DNA of 64,000 bases, from the NCBI RefSeq assembly GCF_003001695.1, contig NZ_PVYX01000002.1, forward strand, positions 372,001-436,000, written 5' to 3'. Below are positions 17,187 to 26,226 of this stretch, one piece after another. The notes under the pieces are model-generated. The model was not told the DNA's origin, ran no database searches, and saw only the letters and a program-made list of their open reading frames with translations. The stretch is from Flagellimonas meridianipacifica. Lineage in GTDB: Bacteria > Bacteroidota > Bacteroidia > Flavobacteriales > Flavobacteriaceae. Position 1 is the stretch's first letter. The number at the start of each line of letters is the position of its first letter. A program made the position numbers and the translations under genes.

Positions 17187-17518
17187 ATTATAACAAGAAA
17201 ATAACTGATTACATATCTAAAGCTACCGACGAGCAGGTCGCTTTGTTGGAAGAATTAAGGAAGTTGGTACATACCTCTGTTGAAAATGTCAAGGAAGAAC
17301 TAAAATGGAAAATGCCTGTTTTCAATAATGGAAAGGACTTTGCTTATCTGCGCTTTGCCAAAAAACACGTTACACTTGGGTTTTACAATATTGATAGACT
17401 CAGCGACCCAAACAATTTATTGGAAGGAGAGGGGAATACATTAAGGCATGTGAAAATAAATTCCCTGGGTGAAAATCTAAAGAAGCAAATTTCGCAATGG
17501 CTGAAAGAAATAACTTGA
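17183..17518 (+). CDS. DUF1801 (YdhG-like) protein
   Basis: 111 residues with the DUF1801 pattern: helix ATDEQVALLEELRKLV, then ELKWKMPVFNNGKDFAYL and KKHVTLGFYN. The fold is related to iron-chaperone/frataxin-like proteins, but the role is not established. Translationally coupled to the DUF4199 gene. Confidence 0.85.
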   Translation: MNYNKKITDYISKATDEQVALLEELRKLVHTSVENVKEELKWKMPVFNNGKDFAYLRFAKKHVTLGFYNIDRLSDPNNLLEGEGNTLRHVKINSLGENLKKQISQWLKEIT

Positions 17519-17644
17519 GAAAGTGTGAAAGCGTATTCGTCTGGATGTCAAATAAAGTCTTGAGGCATTCTCAAAAAAAATATTCTCTAAAGTGTCATAT
17601 TTCTTAAACTATGGTAACTAAAGAGGTAAAGGGACGAACTAAAA

Positions 17645-18148
17645 ATGGAAAAACAAAAAAGCCTATTTCTTTCTACACTTGAGAAAAACCAAGATAAATT
17701 ATATAGGCTTTGTTCAATATATTCTGATAATAATGAAGACTCAAAAGACCTGTTCCAAGAGGTTTTAGTTAATATATGGAAGTCGATGAGTTCATTTAAA
17801 GGTAATTCATCTATTGGTACTTGGATATTTAGGATAGCATTAAATGTTTGTCTTCGTTTCAAATCAAAATACACAAAACACCAAAACCGATTTATAAGAT
17901 TGGATAGTATGACTATTTGTAATATCGGTTCTCAAGTAGAAAATGAAAAAAGGGATGAAAAACTAATAGCTTTAAGAAAGTGTGTTAAAAAATTGAATGA
18001 TGGAGACAAGGCAATAATTGCTCTGTACTTGGAGGGATTAGCATACCGAGAAATTTCAGACATACTCGGACTATCTGAAAATCACGTAGCCGTAAAAATC
18101 AAGCGGATTAAATCAAAATTGTTGAACTGTATAAATGGAATGTTATGA
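17645..18148 (+). CDS. ECF-type RNA polymerase sigma factor
   Basis: 167 residues. Region 2 is visible as DLFQEVLVNIWKSMSSFKGNSSIGTWIFRIA and region 4 as YREISDILGLSENHVAVKIKRIKSKL. It overlaps the next gene by 4 bases, and that membrane protein is the probable anti-sigma or sensor partner. The pair is AT-rich relative to neighbouring hydrolase genes and ends at a cassette-like motif, suggesting recent acquisition. No target promoter can be inferred for it. Confidence 0.92.
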   Translation: MEKQKSLFLSTLEKNQDKLYRLCSIYSDNNEDSKDLFQEVLVNIWKSMSSFKGNSSIGTWIFRIALNVCLRFKSKYTKHQNRFIRLDSMTICNIGSQVENEKRDEKLIALRKCVKKLNDGDKAIIALYLEGLAYREISDILGLSENHVAVKIKRIKSKLLNCINGML

Positions 18149-18732
18149 TAGAAGATGAATTAATCAAAATCTGGCAAACGTCCAGTAATCAAGAGCGTAT
18201 AAAATTTGAGAAATCAAAGTTAATGATAGAATTACAATCGAGTTTAAAGCGTTTAGACAGATGGTGGAACTATATAGAACTTTCAGAAACGATTTTAGCT
18301 GTATTTGGAGTTTTATTATCTACTTTTTTGTTATTCAAGATTCCATTCATTCTGACAAAAATAGCATTGGCTTTAATGATTATTTGTGCAGTTTATTTAA
18401 TTATAAAATATCGAGGTATCAAAAAGTTTCAGCCTAGTGACTTGGAAAATAATTATCTCAATTACCTCAAAAAAAACAGGGAATATCTTCATGCACAAAA
18501 GAAATTTCTTAAAACATACTTCTATTGGGGAATATTGCCAGTTTACCCAATAATGTTGTTGTTCACTATCAGCGTTTGGGAAAAAGTTCCAGTACATTTG
18601 ATTGTCATTATTAATGTGGCTACAATCGGAATGGGTATTTATGGGTATTTCTTAAATAAAAAAAGAATAAAAAGAGAAATAACCCCAAGAATTGGTAGAG
18701 TTAATGAATTAATAAGCGAAATAGAAGAATAG
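18145..18732 (+). CDS. Four-helix membrane protein, likely sigma-factor partner
   Basis: 195 residues. An N-terminal cytosolic helix (DELIKIWQTSSNQERIKFEK) precedes four hydrophobic segments (about 47-66, 72-88, 125-145, 151-170) and a basic C-terminal tail. The N-terminal Trp-containing helix is typical of genes paired with ECF sigma factors in Bacteroidota. Overlap (ATGA) with the sigma gene supports a joint function, probably as anti-sigma. That role is inferred. Confidence 0.65.
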   Translation: MIEDELIKIWQTSSNQERIKFEKSKLMIELQSSLKRLDRWWNYIELSETILAVFGVLLSTFLLFKIPFILTKIALALMIICAVYLIIKYRGIKKFQPSDLENNYLNYLKKNREYLHAQKKFLKTYFYWGILPVYPIMLLFTISVWEKVPVHLIVIINVATIGMGIYGYFLNKKRIKREITPRIGRVNELISEIEE

Positions 18733-18735
18733 CAT

Positions 18736-18876
18736 ATGACATCAAAATATAGACCATCAAAAGTTTCAACAAACTTCATAGAACAATTGTCAAAAATTTT
18801 GAGTTTTTCAACTTCAAAAACAAGAAGAGAAACAATCAAACAAAAGAGAAATCAAATTAGGAATAAAAAGTACTAA
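18736..18876 (+). CDS. Possible 46-residue basic protein
   Basis: A short frame beginning 3 bases after the membrane-protein stop encodes a Lys/Arg/Ser-rich peptide (net strongly positive, ending KQKRNQIRNKKY). Position and tight spacing favour a third operon member, but there is no recognisable family. Confidence 0.35.
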   Translation: MTSKYRPSKVSTNFIEQLSKILSFSTSKTRRETIKQKRNQIRNKKY

Positions 18877-18882
18877 TGGCAA

Positions 18883-18908
18883 CAACGCATATAAAAAATA
18901 GCGGTTTA
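18883..18908 (+). repeat. Cassette-end motif CAACG...AATAGCGGTTTA (copy 2)
   Basis: CAACGCATATAAAA followed by AATAGCGGTTTA; the last 12 bases are identical to the copy at 13298-13309. It sits at the boundary between the ECF cargo and the tra operon. Confidence 0.4.
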
Positions 18909-18909
18909 A

Positions 18910-19275
18910 TCAAAAAGGCCCTTTCTCACCCTCATCTTTTTCGGTCACTTTCCATTGCCCATTTTGCTTTACTAGCTTAAATGTTTCCGGTGCATCGGAA
19001 TAGGAAGAGGTAAATTTTATCCATGCGACATCAGCATCTATCCGTTCATCCAGGACTTTGAATTCTGATGCTTTCTTTTCCTCAGCGGTAAGCAGAGCCT
19101 GAACGGTCATAAAGGATTCGTAGCTCACTTTTGTGGTATGTTTTTGGAGTGTGCCATTGTCTTGGGTATAAAAACTCACAACGACCGTTTCTGCAACTTC
19201 AGCTGGGGAAGATGTGGTTTGGCCACTACAAGCCACAAACAATAAACTTAGCAAGGGGATTAAGATTTTTTTCAT
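18910..19275 (-). CDS. Small lipoprotein (DUF4878/NTF2-like)
   Basis: 121 residues. Signal peptide with lipobox (LLFVAC-SG), then a compact alpha+beta body ending in ETFKLVKQNGQWKVTE, the pattern seen in DUF4878-type NTF2-like lipoproteins. It is the last gene of the leftward tra operon, 6 bases after traN, so it may be an outer-membrane accessory of the transfer channel or an entry-exclusion-type lipoprotein; neither is shown. Confidence 0.65.
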   Translation of the reverse strand: MKKILIPLLSLLFVACSGQTTSSPAEVAETVVVSFYTQDNGTLQKHTTKVSYESFMTVQALLTAEEKKASEFKVLDERIDADVAWIKFTSSYSDAPETFKLVKQNGQWKVTEKDEGEKGPF

Positions 19276-19281
19276 CGTGTT

Positions 19282-20109
19282 CTAATTTGGGTTATTGATG
19301 TTTCGGGCCGGTATCTTAAGCTCGATGTTTCGCTCTCCTTTATTCTCATTCAATCTGAGCAGCAACAATCTATCGTCGCTCAATGAGAACTTAGGCAGCA
19401 CATAGACCACTCGGGTCGTTTTTCCTTCCTCAATACGTTCAGGAAGTAGGTGTCGGTACAAAGGAGCTTGATGCAATCGCTGTAAGGACTTTTTACGCCC
19501 CTTTTTACGGGTATCTACGGAGAAATTCAGGAAATTGATGTCATAGTCCAAGGTTGACTTGTTTTTTACTTTGATGACGAAGTACAATTCTTCCCTGTCA
19601 AAAACGATATTTTCAACTTCCATCACCACGCCGTTGTTGCGTTTACGCAATCCTGCGGATGGTGTTTTTCTTGTCAGCAGATAAGAACAAAAACGCTGAT
19701 AGTACAGCTCTCTATTCAGGACTTCTGAAAGCGGTTTTTCTTTGATGGGTTCTGAAATCTTTTTTGGAATTTCATTGCCAATCGAGGCACTTTCAGCGAT
19801 AAAATGGTTCAGCTCTTTAAGCTCCTTCCTATACTTTACAATATACGAAAAAATAGCACCATTTTTGCTGATTACCAGTAGATTACTTTCGTTTCCCGGC
19901 TGTGCCTGAAGCAATCCAAAATGTTGTTCTTTTTCACGATTGTAGGTAAATACAAAATGAGATGCGCCCGTGATTCCCTGTCGAATAGGTTCAGGAAAAA
20001 AAAGGGCTACATTCTTTTTATCATTGGCATAAATGGTGTCCAATTTTATAGTTTGTGCTTTCGCGAAAGCAAAGACACTAAAAACCATTATGGTGATATA
20101 CTTTTTCAT
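19282..20109 (-). CDS. traN: Conjugative transposon protein TraN
   Basis: 275 residues with a signal peptide (ending FAKAQ), a beta-rich N-terminal domain with INTY-like strands and a basic C-terminal region. Sequence style and gene order identify it as TraN (DUF4138), the VirB9-like outer-ring component of the mating channel. It follows traM by 11 bases and precedes a small lipoprotein gene. Length is close to the family norm. Confidence 0.88.
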   Translation of the reverse strand: MKKYITIMVFSVFAFAKAQTIKLDTIYANDKKNVALFFPEPIRQGITGASHFVFTYNREKEQHFGLLQAQPGNESNLLVISKNGAIFSYIVKYRKELKELNHFIAESASIGNEIPKKISEPIKEKPLSEVLNRELYYQRFCSYLLTRKTPSAGLRKRNNGVVMEVENIVFDREELYFVIKVKNKSTLDYDINFLNFSVDTRKKGRKKSLQRLHQAPLYRHLLPERIEEGKTTRVVYVLPKFSLSDDRLLLLRLNENKGERNIELKIPARNINNPN

Positions 20110-20120
20110 AAGAGTGAGTT

Positions 20121-21068
20121 TTAATTAAGGCCTCTTTGAGGCTTTAAAATGAGTTGATAATTATTGACGATGGTAACCTTTACATTGCGGTTGTTCCTGC
20201 GAAATACTTGTTTGATGCCACCTACTTGGGGAAGTCCGGCAACGTTCACATCCTGCACGATGTCATCGAGTACTTCGCGACTTGCATCAGCCTTAAAACT
20301 GTTCTCGATATAGATGCCTTCACTACCATCCTGAAGGTCGTAGGCGTTAAAGGTGACAGGCTTATGATTGATGTTTTCAATACTAATCAATGTACGGTTG
20401 GGCTGAAAGGTCACAAAGCCAAATACAGGCGTGTTCTTGGGAATAAGTTGCCCATTGATGACCGCATCATTGGTCAAGCGCATTCGAAGGCGGTAGTTAC
20501 TTTTGACCACTTGGGTGCCATCTACGGTTACAAAGACTTCAGGGTCGGTATCAAGATGGACTTGAATGTCATTCACTTTAGGATTTGAGGCAAAGAACAA
20601 CTCATGCTCCAGGCCTATTTCCAGGCCTTTGATTTCATTTTCTTCAGTGTTTTTTGATAAGGTGTCTTTGGACTTTTTCATAGGTAAAGGATTAGGGTTT
20701 CTAACAGTCTTAGCCGTGCGATAAGTGCCTTCCGTATAATTGATACGACCAGCAGCGTAGATGCTGTCAATGATGCGCTGCTTGTTCTTTTCTGGCAAAT
20801 AGGGGTCATAGAAGCCTAAGGTGTCGATGAGCTTTTCATCGTAAATACTTGGAGCATTGGTTTCCCTAACTTCCTTAAGGTCATCAATGGCTTTCAGTTT
20901 TGAGGAATAATCTTCTTGTTCTTGTTCCAGTTCAGGAACTAAAGGCTGTTTCAAGTTTTCGGTTTCTGATTCATCATCGCCCATCACCATCATGGAATAG
21001 CTGATGATGAAAATGACCACGATGGCGAGTACGGAACCGAATACAATTTTGTTCTTTTCAATCTTCAT
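20121..21068 (-). CDS. traM: Conjugative transposon protein TraM
   Basis: 315 residues. One N-terminal membrane helix (about residues 9-29) is followed by a long polar, Pro-containing linker with an acidic stretch, and a C-terminal beta domain from about residue 150 (HLDTDPEVFVTVDG through VNVAGLPQVGGIKQVFRRN). This is the VirB10-like scaffold that spans from the inner membrane to the outer ring. Its start overlaps traK by 11 bases. Confidence 0.9.
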   Translation of the reverse strand: MKIEKNKIVFGSVLAIVVIFIISYSMMVMGDDESETENLKQPLVPELEQEQEDYSSKLKAIDDLKEVRETNAPSIYDEKLIDTLGFYDPYLPEKNKQRIIDSIYAAGRINYTEGTYRTAKTVRNPNPLPMKKSKDTLSKNTEENEIKGLEIGLEHELFFASNPKVNDIQVHLDTDPEVFVTVDGTQVVKSNYRLRMRLTNDAVINGQLIPKNTPVFGFVTFQPNRTLISIENINHKPVTFNAYDLQDGSEGIYIENSFKADASREVLDDIVQDVNVAGLPQVGGIKQVFRRNNRNVKVTIVNNYQLILKPQRGLN

Positions 21069-21672
21069 TGGATATTTTCTTTAAAGTGTTTTCGAAATAA
21101 TTGGTAATCAATAACCCGTGCGTATTGTGGGGATAATTGCGGTCTACGATTATGAGATTTCCCGTAGAAACCAATTCATATCTGTCAATCACGGTTCCCC
21201 GATTAATCTCAAAGACGGTTGTCGTTTTAAAGGCATACGGCGATTGCTGTAAATCGACCTGAGATTCGATACTGACTACTTTTTGTACCAGAGAATATTG
21301 CAGCAATCGATTATAGACTCCATCCGCTTTTTTTTGACGGTACAGATTGTCCACGGAACTGTTGCCCAGCCATAGTGCTTTTTCCAGGTTCTTTTCATAG
21401 TTGCTGGCATCAATGTCATAGAAATAGGCGTGGAACAACTCCAAGTGTGCCAGACTTTCCACAAGCAAGTTCTCTTGTTGGTTGACCCATTTAAGCGGAA
21501 TGACGGAGCCATCGGTATTAATGGCAAATGAGCTGTTCAAAGCTTTTTGGTGAATGTCATAAACAATCCATCCACAGAAAGCAGAAGAGCCCAAAGCGCA
21601 GATAGATACCGTCAAAACGATGAATCGGTTGATGGATAATACAGCATAGATGTTTTTATAGGATGTTTTCAT
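21058..21672 (-). CDS. traK: Conjugative transposon protein TraK
   Basis: 204 residues: a short cytosolic tail, one membrane helix (about residues 14-35) and a periplasmic domain, the VirB8-like topology of TraK. Conserved features include the WVNQQENLLVESLAHLELFHAYFYDID-type region (residues 58-84). It shares one base with the traJ stop and overlaps traM, indicating tight translational coupling in the tra operon. Confidence 0.9.
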   Translation of the reverse strand: MKTSYKNIYAVLSINRFIVLTVSICALGSSAFCGWIVYDIHQKALNSSFAINTDGSVIPLKWVNQQENLLVESLAHLELFHAYFYDIDASNYEKNLEKALWLGNSSVDNLYRQKKADGVYNRLLQYSLVQKVVSIESQVDLQQSPYAFKTTTVFEINRGTVIDRYELVSTGNLIIVDRNYPHNTHGLLITNYFENTLKKISNED

Positions 21673-22511
21673 TATTGCGTAAAGAGTCTTAGGGTGAATG
21701 AAATGGCCCTGTGGTAGAGCTTGAATTTGAGAATGACGATAAAGAGCACGGAACCCAATTGTACTACAGGAGCAAAGAAATTGCTGCCCACATCAGTTCC
21801 GAAAAGGGACGTCCAGAAATTGATGTTGATTTCGGTGTACAGTGCATTGATAAACACGTTGACCAAAAAGAAGGCCGGTACCAACATATACACAGCTGCG
21901 TATAACCTGAAAAAATTATAGGCCATAGACCGAAACTTCTCAAAGACCGCAAGGCTTATTACTAATGGGAAAAAGGCCTGCATGATGCCCAACAAAAAGT
22001 AACGTTCGGCCAAGAATAATGGATAGATAAACAAGTCCATTATCCATAGGAATAGGCTAACAATGAAAGCCAAGATTTTCCATCCGAATAAAGGCGTAAC
22101 CAAAGCTTCGTACAAGAGAGCTAGAGCCTTTTTGGCGGCTTCCAATGCGCCCACATCCTCTTCCAAAGGAATGTCCTGCATCTGAAGCGGAAGGAGCGCA
22201 GGAGCCGTGTTTCTGTATTGCCCCTCAATAGCGACCAGAATACCATCAAAGAAACCCAGTATTTGGGTGGAGAAAATAACCAGGAGAACCACCATAAAGT
22301 TTTTGGCAAGTTCTCCTGGACTCAATCCCCAAGTGTACCCATCTTTTTCGGCTACGCCCTCATTATATTTTTTGAGGATATTGATTAGGAAAAACAGCAC
22401 AGCGAGGGTCTTCATTCCGGCAATGGTGTATTGGGAGAAATCACTGTCCTTTATGATTTGAAAAACAGTGTCCACATATTCCAATCCGATGCCCAAAAAG
22501 AAGCCCGCCAT
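21672..22511 (-). CDS. traJ: Conjugative transposon protein TraJ
   Basis: 279 residues, polytopic with five to six hydrophobic segments, matching the VirB6/TrbL-like TraJ inner-membrane channel protein. The central part contains a long helix pair around FPLVISLAVFEKFRSMAYNFFRLY. The gene follows traI by 2 bases. Confidence 0.9.
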   Translation of the reverse strand: MAGFFLGIGLEYVDTVFQIIKDSDFSQYTIAGMKTLAVLFFLINILKKYNEGVAEKDGYTWGLSPGELAKNFMVVLLVIFSTQILGFFDGILVAIEGQYRNTAPALLPLQMQDIPLEEDVGALEAAKKALALLYEALVTPLFGWKILAFIVSLFLWIMDLFIYPLFLAERYFLLGIMQAFFPLVISLAVFEKFRSMAYNFFRLYAAVYMLVPAFFLVNVFINALYTEININFWTSLFGTDVGSNFFAPVVQLGSVLFIVILKFKLYHRAISFTLRLFTQ

Positions 22512-22513
22512 TT

Positions 22514-23101
22514 TTAGTAATTGGTTTCACGATTATTGATTCGGTCCTGCATCTTTCTGAAGGAAATAATGTCGTTATAGCGTTCGGTCTTTTTATTGAT
22601 TTCGGCCACCATCTCTTTGGATTGCAACTCCATTTCCTTCAACACTTCCGCACGTTCGGCATCCGTCATTTTTAAGAAATCGCTGGACAGGATGCGCTCG
22701 ATATACTCGAAGTTGTCGAGGGAATTTTCGATGATGTTGTTGAAGGATTCTGAAATGCGGCTGACTTCCTCTGGCTTCACATAGGGCGAATTCAGAATAT
22801 CCCGCAAATCATTCTGTACAATATCAAATAAGCGTTGATTGTTACGTTGAATTTCACGAACGGCCTTGAGTTGTCGAATGACATTGTTGACCTTCTCGAT
22901 ATTCTCTTTTTGCTGTTTGAGAAATTCCACGGTCTGCAGCAGTTGTGAGGTCTGTTTTGCCGACTCTATCAATTGTTTGGCAAGACTGATAAAGTTGGTG
23001 TTGTCATACACCGGCATCCCCTGGGCATTGGACTTACCGTAAATCAAGAGGGCGATTACCAGTAGTAATCCATAGATAAATGATTTTAATTTTGGATTCA
23101 T
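22514..23101 (-). CDS. traI: TraI-like conjugal protein (DUF4141, VirB5-like)
   Basis: 195 residues with a signal peptide (ending SNAQG) and an otherwise almost entirely helical coiled-coil body (KQQKENIEKVNNVIRQLK, EMVAEINKKTERYNDII). This is the usual appearance of the TraI/DUF4141 gene between traG and traJ in CTnDOT-type operons, probably analogous to the VirB5 pilus-tip protein. It starts 4 bases after the traG stop. Confidence 0.78.
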   Translation of the reverse strand: MNPKLKSFIYGLLLVIALLIYGKSNAQGMPVYDNTNFISLAKQLIESAKQTSQLLQTVEFLKQQKENIEKVNNVIRQLKAVREIQRNNQRLFDIVQNDLRDILNSPYVKPEEVSRISESFNNIIENSLDNFEYIERILSSDFLKMTDAERAEVLKEMELQSKEMVAEINKKTERYNDIISFRKMQDRINNRETNY

Positions 23102-23105
23102 ATTA

Positions 23106-25508
23106 TTAGATTTTAGATGTGAATTCTTTGATGGCTTGTTCCATATTTTGGGTTCGTTCGTAAATGGCCATTATGGCTTCGTTTTCTTTTCCGTCCGTCA
23201 GGTAAGCCGCATAGACTTCTTTGGGTACTTCCAATCGGAAGATGTTGCTCTCCTTTCCAATCTTGATGAACATTTCTGTATACTTTCTAGGTCCGGAAAG
23301 GTTATTTTTAATGGATTTGAGTTGGTTTAAATCGTGACTCGAAAGGTTTAAGCGTTTCACCAATTCGTCATAGCCCTTTTCATTGTTCAGACTGTAGATG
23401 ACCTGGGTATTTTCTAGTATACTCGCTGATGTATGGTTATTGGGCAGTTGATTGATAGATTGCAGAATGATACCAATGGCACCGTTTTGCTTTCGAATTG
23501 CCTGATAGTAGAATTCAACGCTTTCCAGTACGTTGTCAAACTTTAATTGTTTTGCAAACTCATCAAATAGGATAATCCCTTTTTCAGCTCGGTTTCTCCA
23601 AATGGTTCTTTGGATGGCTGACTTGATGAGTTTAAGCATTACCGAGAGGATTTCCTTATTGTCCTTTACTTCATCCAGTTCAAAAATGATAAGCCGCTTG
23701 TCCTCAATTTTGAAGGTCTGGTCTTCGCTCATTTCAAAAAGGAAGCTGTACAGTCCATCACCCACATACTCTGACATAATGTGCAGGAAGTTGGGAATGT
23801 TGAAGTACTCTTTTTGAATTTTTAATTGCTCTAGAAGATTTTCCTGATACCCTTCTATAAAGGCATAAAAACTATCTAAGGAATGGTCTTTTCTGACCTT
23901 TTGATAATAATGGAGCAGCACTTTTTTGATAGCCACTGATTGTGCTTTGCCAACCTTTCCCTCCGAAGCAAATAGCTCAAAAAGAAAAATGGATAAGTCT
24001 TCCAATCTTTCTGGTGTCAAGTCAGCTTCAGAGGCAATATAAAATGGATTAATACCCAAATTTTTTCCGCTCTCATAGCGCAAAATGGTATGGGTCTCTG
24101 GGTAGAGTTTGGCAAACTTGGTGTACGAACCACCCAAGTCGATGATGACTAAGCGAACACCGCTTTCAAAATACTGACGCAAGATGTTATTGGCCAAGAA
24201 GGATTTACCTTCTCCGGTGGGAGCGAAAATGGCAAAATTCCTTGCCTTGATACGCCTTTTGTGTTCATCCCAGACATCTTTGAGTACAGGAATATTATGC
24301 TCTCGGTCATTAAATATGATACCCGTCTCATCGGATTCATAATTGGTATTGTTGATGAGCAAGCACAAGGCGTGTTTTAAATCGGTGACGTATAAATCTT
24401 CATTGGAGAAATTGGAAGCAAAAGCACAATAGCTGTTTAGGATATAGTTTTTGCGTTCTTCTCCGCGAGGATAATAAGGTGTAATGTCCAGCTCCTTAAA
24501 TTCGGTTTTTATCCGTGAAGCTATGTTTTCTAGCTGTCCGGCTTCCCGACCCCAATAAATGACATTTAGATGTCCTCGAACGACTCGTGCACTATCATCG
24601 GTATTGATTTGATTTTGAATGTGCTGAATTTTCTTCAACACCACCTTGTTCATGGAACCGAAATTGGAGCTCTTGTTCAGTTCCTCGATTTTCTTGTCCA
24701 GTATCTTGCGCCACTTTTGTTTGTCATCCAAGTAAATGATTTGATTGACAATATGGTTTTCATTTAGGGTTAGTCCAAGTCCGTCAATAAAGCCCTGGTG
24801 GAATACAAAATCATCTGATGTAAATTTTTCATTGGTTTTGCTGCTGTAAACCGTCTCACCAAGACACAATTCACTATTCACCGCGAGACAATCAAAGTAG
24901 TTTTCGCCAATATTGATATTGGATTTATTCAGAAGAATATCGGTATCAAAACCCTCGTTGTACCCGTTGAAAAAAGCGTTGGTCAATTGTTGGATGGCTT
25001 TGGCATCCAGTGGCTCGAACTTCATCTTGCGACTGTTATTGATAAAGGAAACCGCATCGGTCACTGCACCCACAAAATTGTGTACGGCCATATCCATCAG
25101 CTTGGGCAGCTTTGCATTCGGTTTTTTAAAAGGATTGACGTATTTGGAATTGTTCAACGCCCTGTTCTTGGTAAGCGTAAAGAACAAATAGCACCGATGC
25201 TCAATATACTCCCGACCTTTAAAATGTTGATGGGTGGCTTTCTCCAAAAAGGTATTGTTTGATAGGTTGTTTGCCGTGAATTGCCTTTTCAGGTACACAT
25301 CCTGTTTATGCACTACCGTACCCGATGGTAAGGTTTTTACGGCCTGAAACCAGGCTCCATGAATGTCTTCAAAGTCTTTTTCTGCCAGCGAATAGATTTC
25401 TGGCAGGAAGCCTTCATAGCATAAGACCACATTGCCGTTGTTGGCAAACAGAACGTTGTCTTGAATATCTGCAATGGGATAATGGGATGCCATACTAATC
25501 TTGTTCAT
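23106..25508 (-). CDS. traG: TraG, VirB4-like conjugation ATPase
   Basis: 800 residues from the chosen start (MNKISMASHYPIADI). A longer frame opens 43 codons upstream but would read through the traF gene, so the inner start with a 14-base overlap is preferred. The N-terminal domain is typical of TraG/VirB4 (GFLPEIYSL), Walker A is FAPTGEGKSFLANN, Walker B is GIILFDEFAKQL, with a conserved IRKQNGAIGIILQSINQL sensor region. It energises channel assembly and transfer. Largest gene in the operon, with no truncation. Confidence 0.93.
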   Translation of the reverse strand: MNKISMASHYPIADIQDNVLFANNGNVVLCYEGFLPEIYSLAEKDFEDIHGAWFQAVKTLPSGTVVHKQDVYLKRQFTANNLSNNTFLEKATHQHFKGREYIEHRCYLFFTLTKNRALNNSKYVNPFKKPNAKLPKLMDMAVHNFVGAVTDAVSFINNSRKMKFEPLDAKAIQQLTNAFFNGYNEGFDTDILLNKSNINIGENYFDCLAVNSELCLGETVYSSKTNEKFTSDDFVFHQGFIDGLGLTLNENHIVNQIIYLDDKQKWRKILDKKIEELNKSSNFGSMNKVVLKKIQHIQNQINTDDSARVVRGHLNVIYWGREAGQLENIASRIKTEFKELDITPYYPRGEERKNYILNSYCAFASNFSNEDLYVTDLKHALCLLINNTNYESDETGIIFNDREHNIPVLKDVWDEHKRRIKARNFAIFAPTGEGKSFLANNILRQYFESGVRLVIIDLGGSYTKFAKLYPETHTILRYESGKNLGINPFYIASEADLTPERLEDLSIFLFELFASEGKVGKAQSVAIKKVLLHYYQKVRKDHSLDSFYAFIEGYQENLLEQLKIQKEYFNIPNFLHIMSEYVGDGLYSFLFEMSEDQTFKIEDKRLIIFELDEVKDNKEILSVMLKLIKSAIQRTIWRNRAEKGIILFDEFAKQLKFDNVLESVEFYYQAIRKQNGAIGIILQSINQLPNNHTSASILENTQVIYSLNNEKGYDELVKRLNLSSHDLNQLKSIKNNLSGPRKYTEMFIKIGKESNIFRLEVPKEVYAAYLTDGKENEAIMAIYERTQNMEQAIKEFTSKI

Positions 25509-25779
25509 ACCAGAGTGGAGTTGGGTTTTTGTTACTGATGCTTTTGGGAAAGGGTGAGGACATTTGAAAGAGCTGTGGTGTTCGTGAGAATTTGAGTAAC
25601 CCAGCATATAGTGCCAGATTAAAAACCAATACTCCAATGATGATTCCGAAACTGAAGGAGAATATGATGATTAAAAGTGAGCCGATAACGGCCACCATCA
25701 TCAAAGCGAACAATGCTATGGGAAGCCCAAATATCATTGCCCGTTTTCGGATGTTTCTATAGACCTCGAACCGTTTCAT
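25495..25779 (-). CDS. traF: TraF (DUF4133), VirB3-like membrane protein
   Basis: 94 residues. An N-terminal basic segment (MKRFEVYRNIRKRA) is followed by two adjacent hydrophobic helices and a polar tail, matching DUF4133/TraF in both size and order. It sits between traE and traG, with a 14-base overlap into traG. Confidence 0.88.
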   Translation of the reverse strand: MKRFEVYRNIRKRAMIFGLPIALFALMMVAVIGSLLIIIFSFSFGIIIGVLVFNLALYAGLLKFSRTPQLFQMSSPFPKSISNKNPTPLWYEQD

Positions 25780-25781
25780 TG

Positions 25782-26069
25782 CTATACTACGATTCCAATG
25801 AGATAAGTGAAGATGCCCACTACAGCCCCAGCTATAAGGACGAAAACTAACACTCGGGTTATCCCTTTCTTGAGGTCGGCGTTCTCCCCAAAGAAGTGCC
25901 CTGCATTAAAGAGGAACCCAATCAGGAAAATAACCCCAAGGATAATGGGAAAGATGGCCCGAATGGTGTCGGAAACATCGTTAACGGAATCTTCAATCCC
26001 ACCAATTTGAGCAAAAGCGGGTGTAGAAAAGAGCATTAAAAGAACGGTTGAATAAACTAATTTTTTCAT
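25782..26069 (-). CDS. traE: TraE (DUF4134), VirB2-like pilin
   Basis: About 95 residues from MKKLVYS: signal peptide ending PAFAQ, then two hydrophobic helices separated by a short basic loop (NADLKKGITR), the layout of DUF4134/TraE and of small VirB2-like pilins. It is the first gene of the leftward tra operon. An in-frame ATG four codons earlier is less likely. Confidence 0.88.
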   Translation of the reverse strand: MKKLVYSTVLLMLFSTPAFAQIGGIEDSVNDVSDTIRAIFPIILGVIFLIGFLFNAGHFFGENADLKKGITRVLVFVLIAGAVVGIFTYLIGIVV

Positions 26070-26105
26070 AGGAAAACACATTGATTTTTACTACTCAAAA
26101 TTTAG

Positions 26106-26201
26106 TTTATATTTGAATATAAATTATTGAAAATCAATTATTTGTGAATAAAATATTATTTGAATTGGGATGATTTTGTTTGATGTTATTTGATATCAAA
26201 T
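26106..26201. promoter_or_regulatory. Divergent tra/amidase control region with palindromes
   Basis: The intergenic region between traE and the amidase contains two perfect palindromes: TTTATATT-tg-AATATAAA (26106-26123) and ATTTGATATCAAAT (26188-26201). TATATTTG at 26108-26115 matches TAnnTTTG on the plus strand. The palindromes are good operator candidates for transfer-gene control. Confidence 0.4.
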
Positions 26202-26226
26202 ACTATGAATTTCACACTAATAATTT

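Noticed and set aside
25509..25637. Longer TraG start 43 codons upstream
   Set aside because: The added residues are read through the traF gene in another frame and have no TraG-like character; the inner start gives the usual N-terminus.
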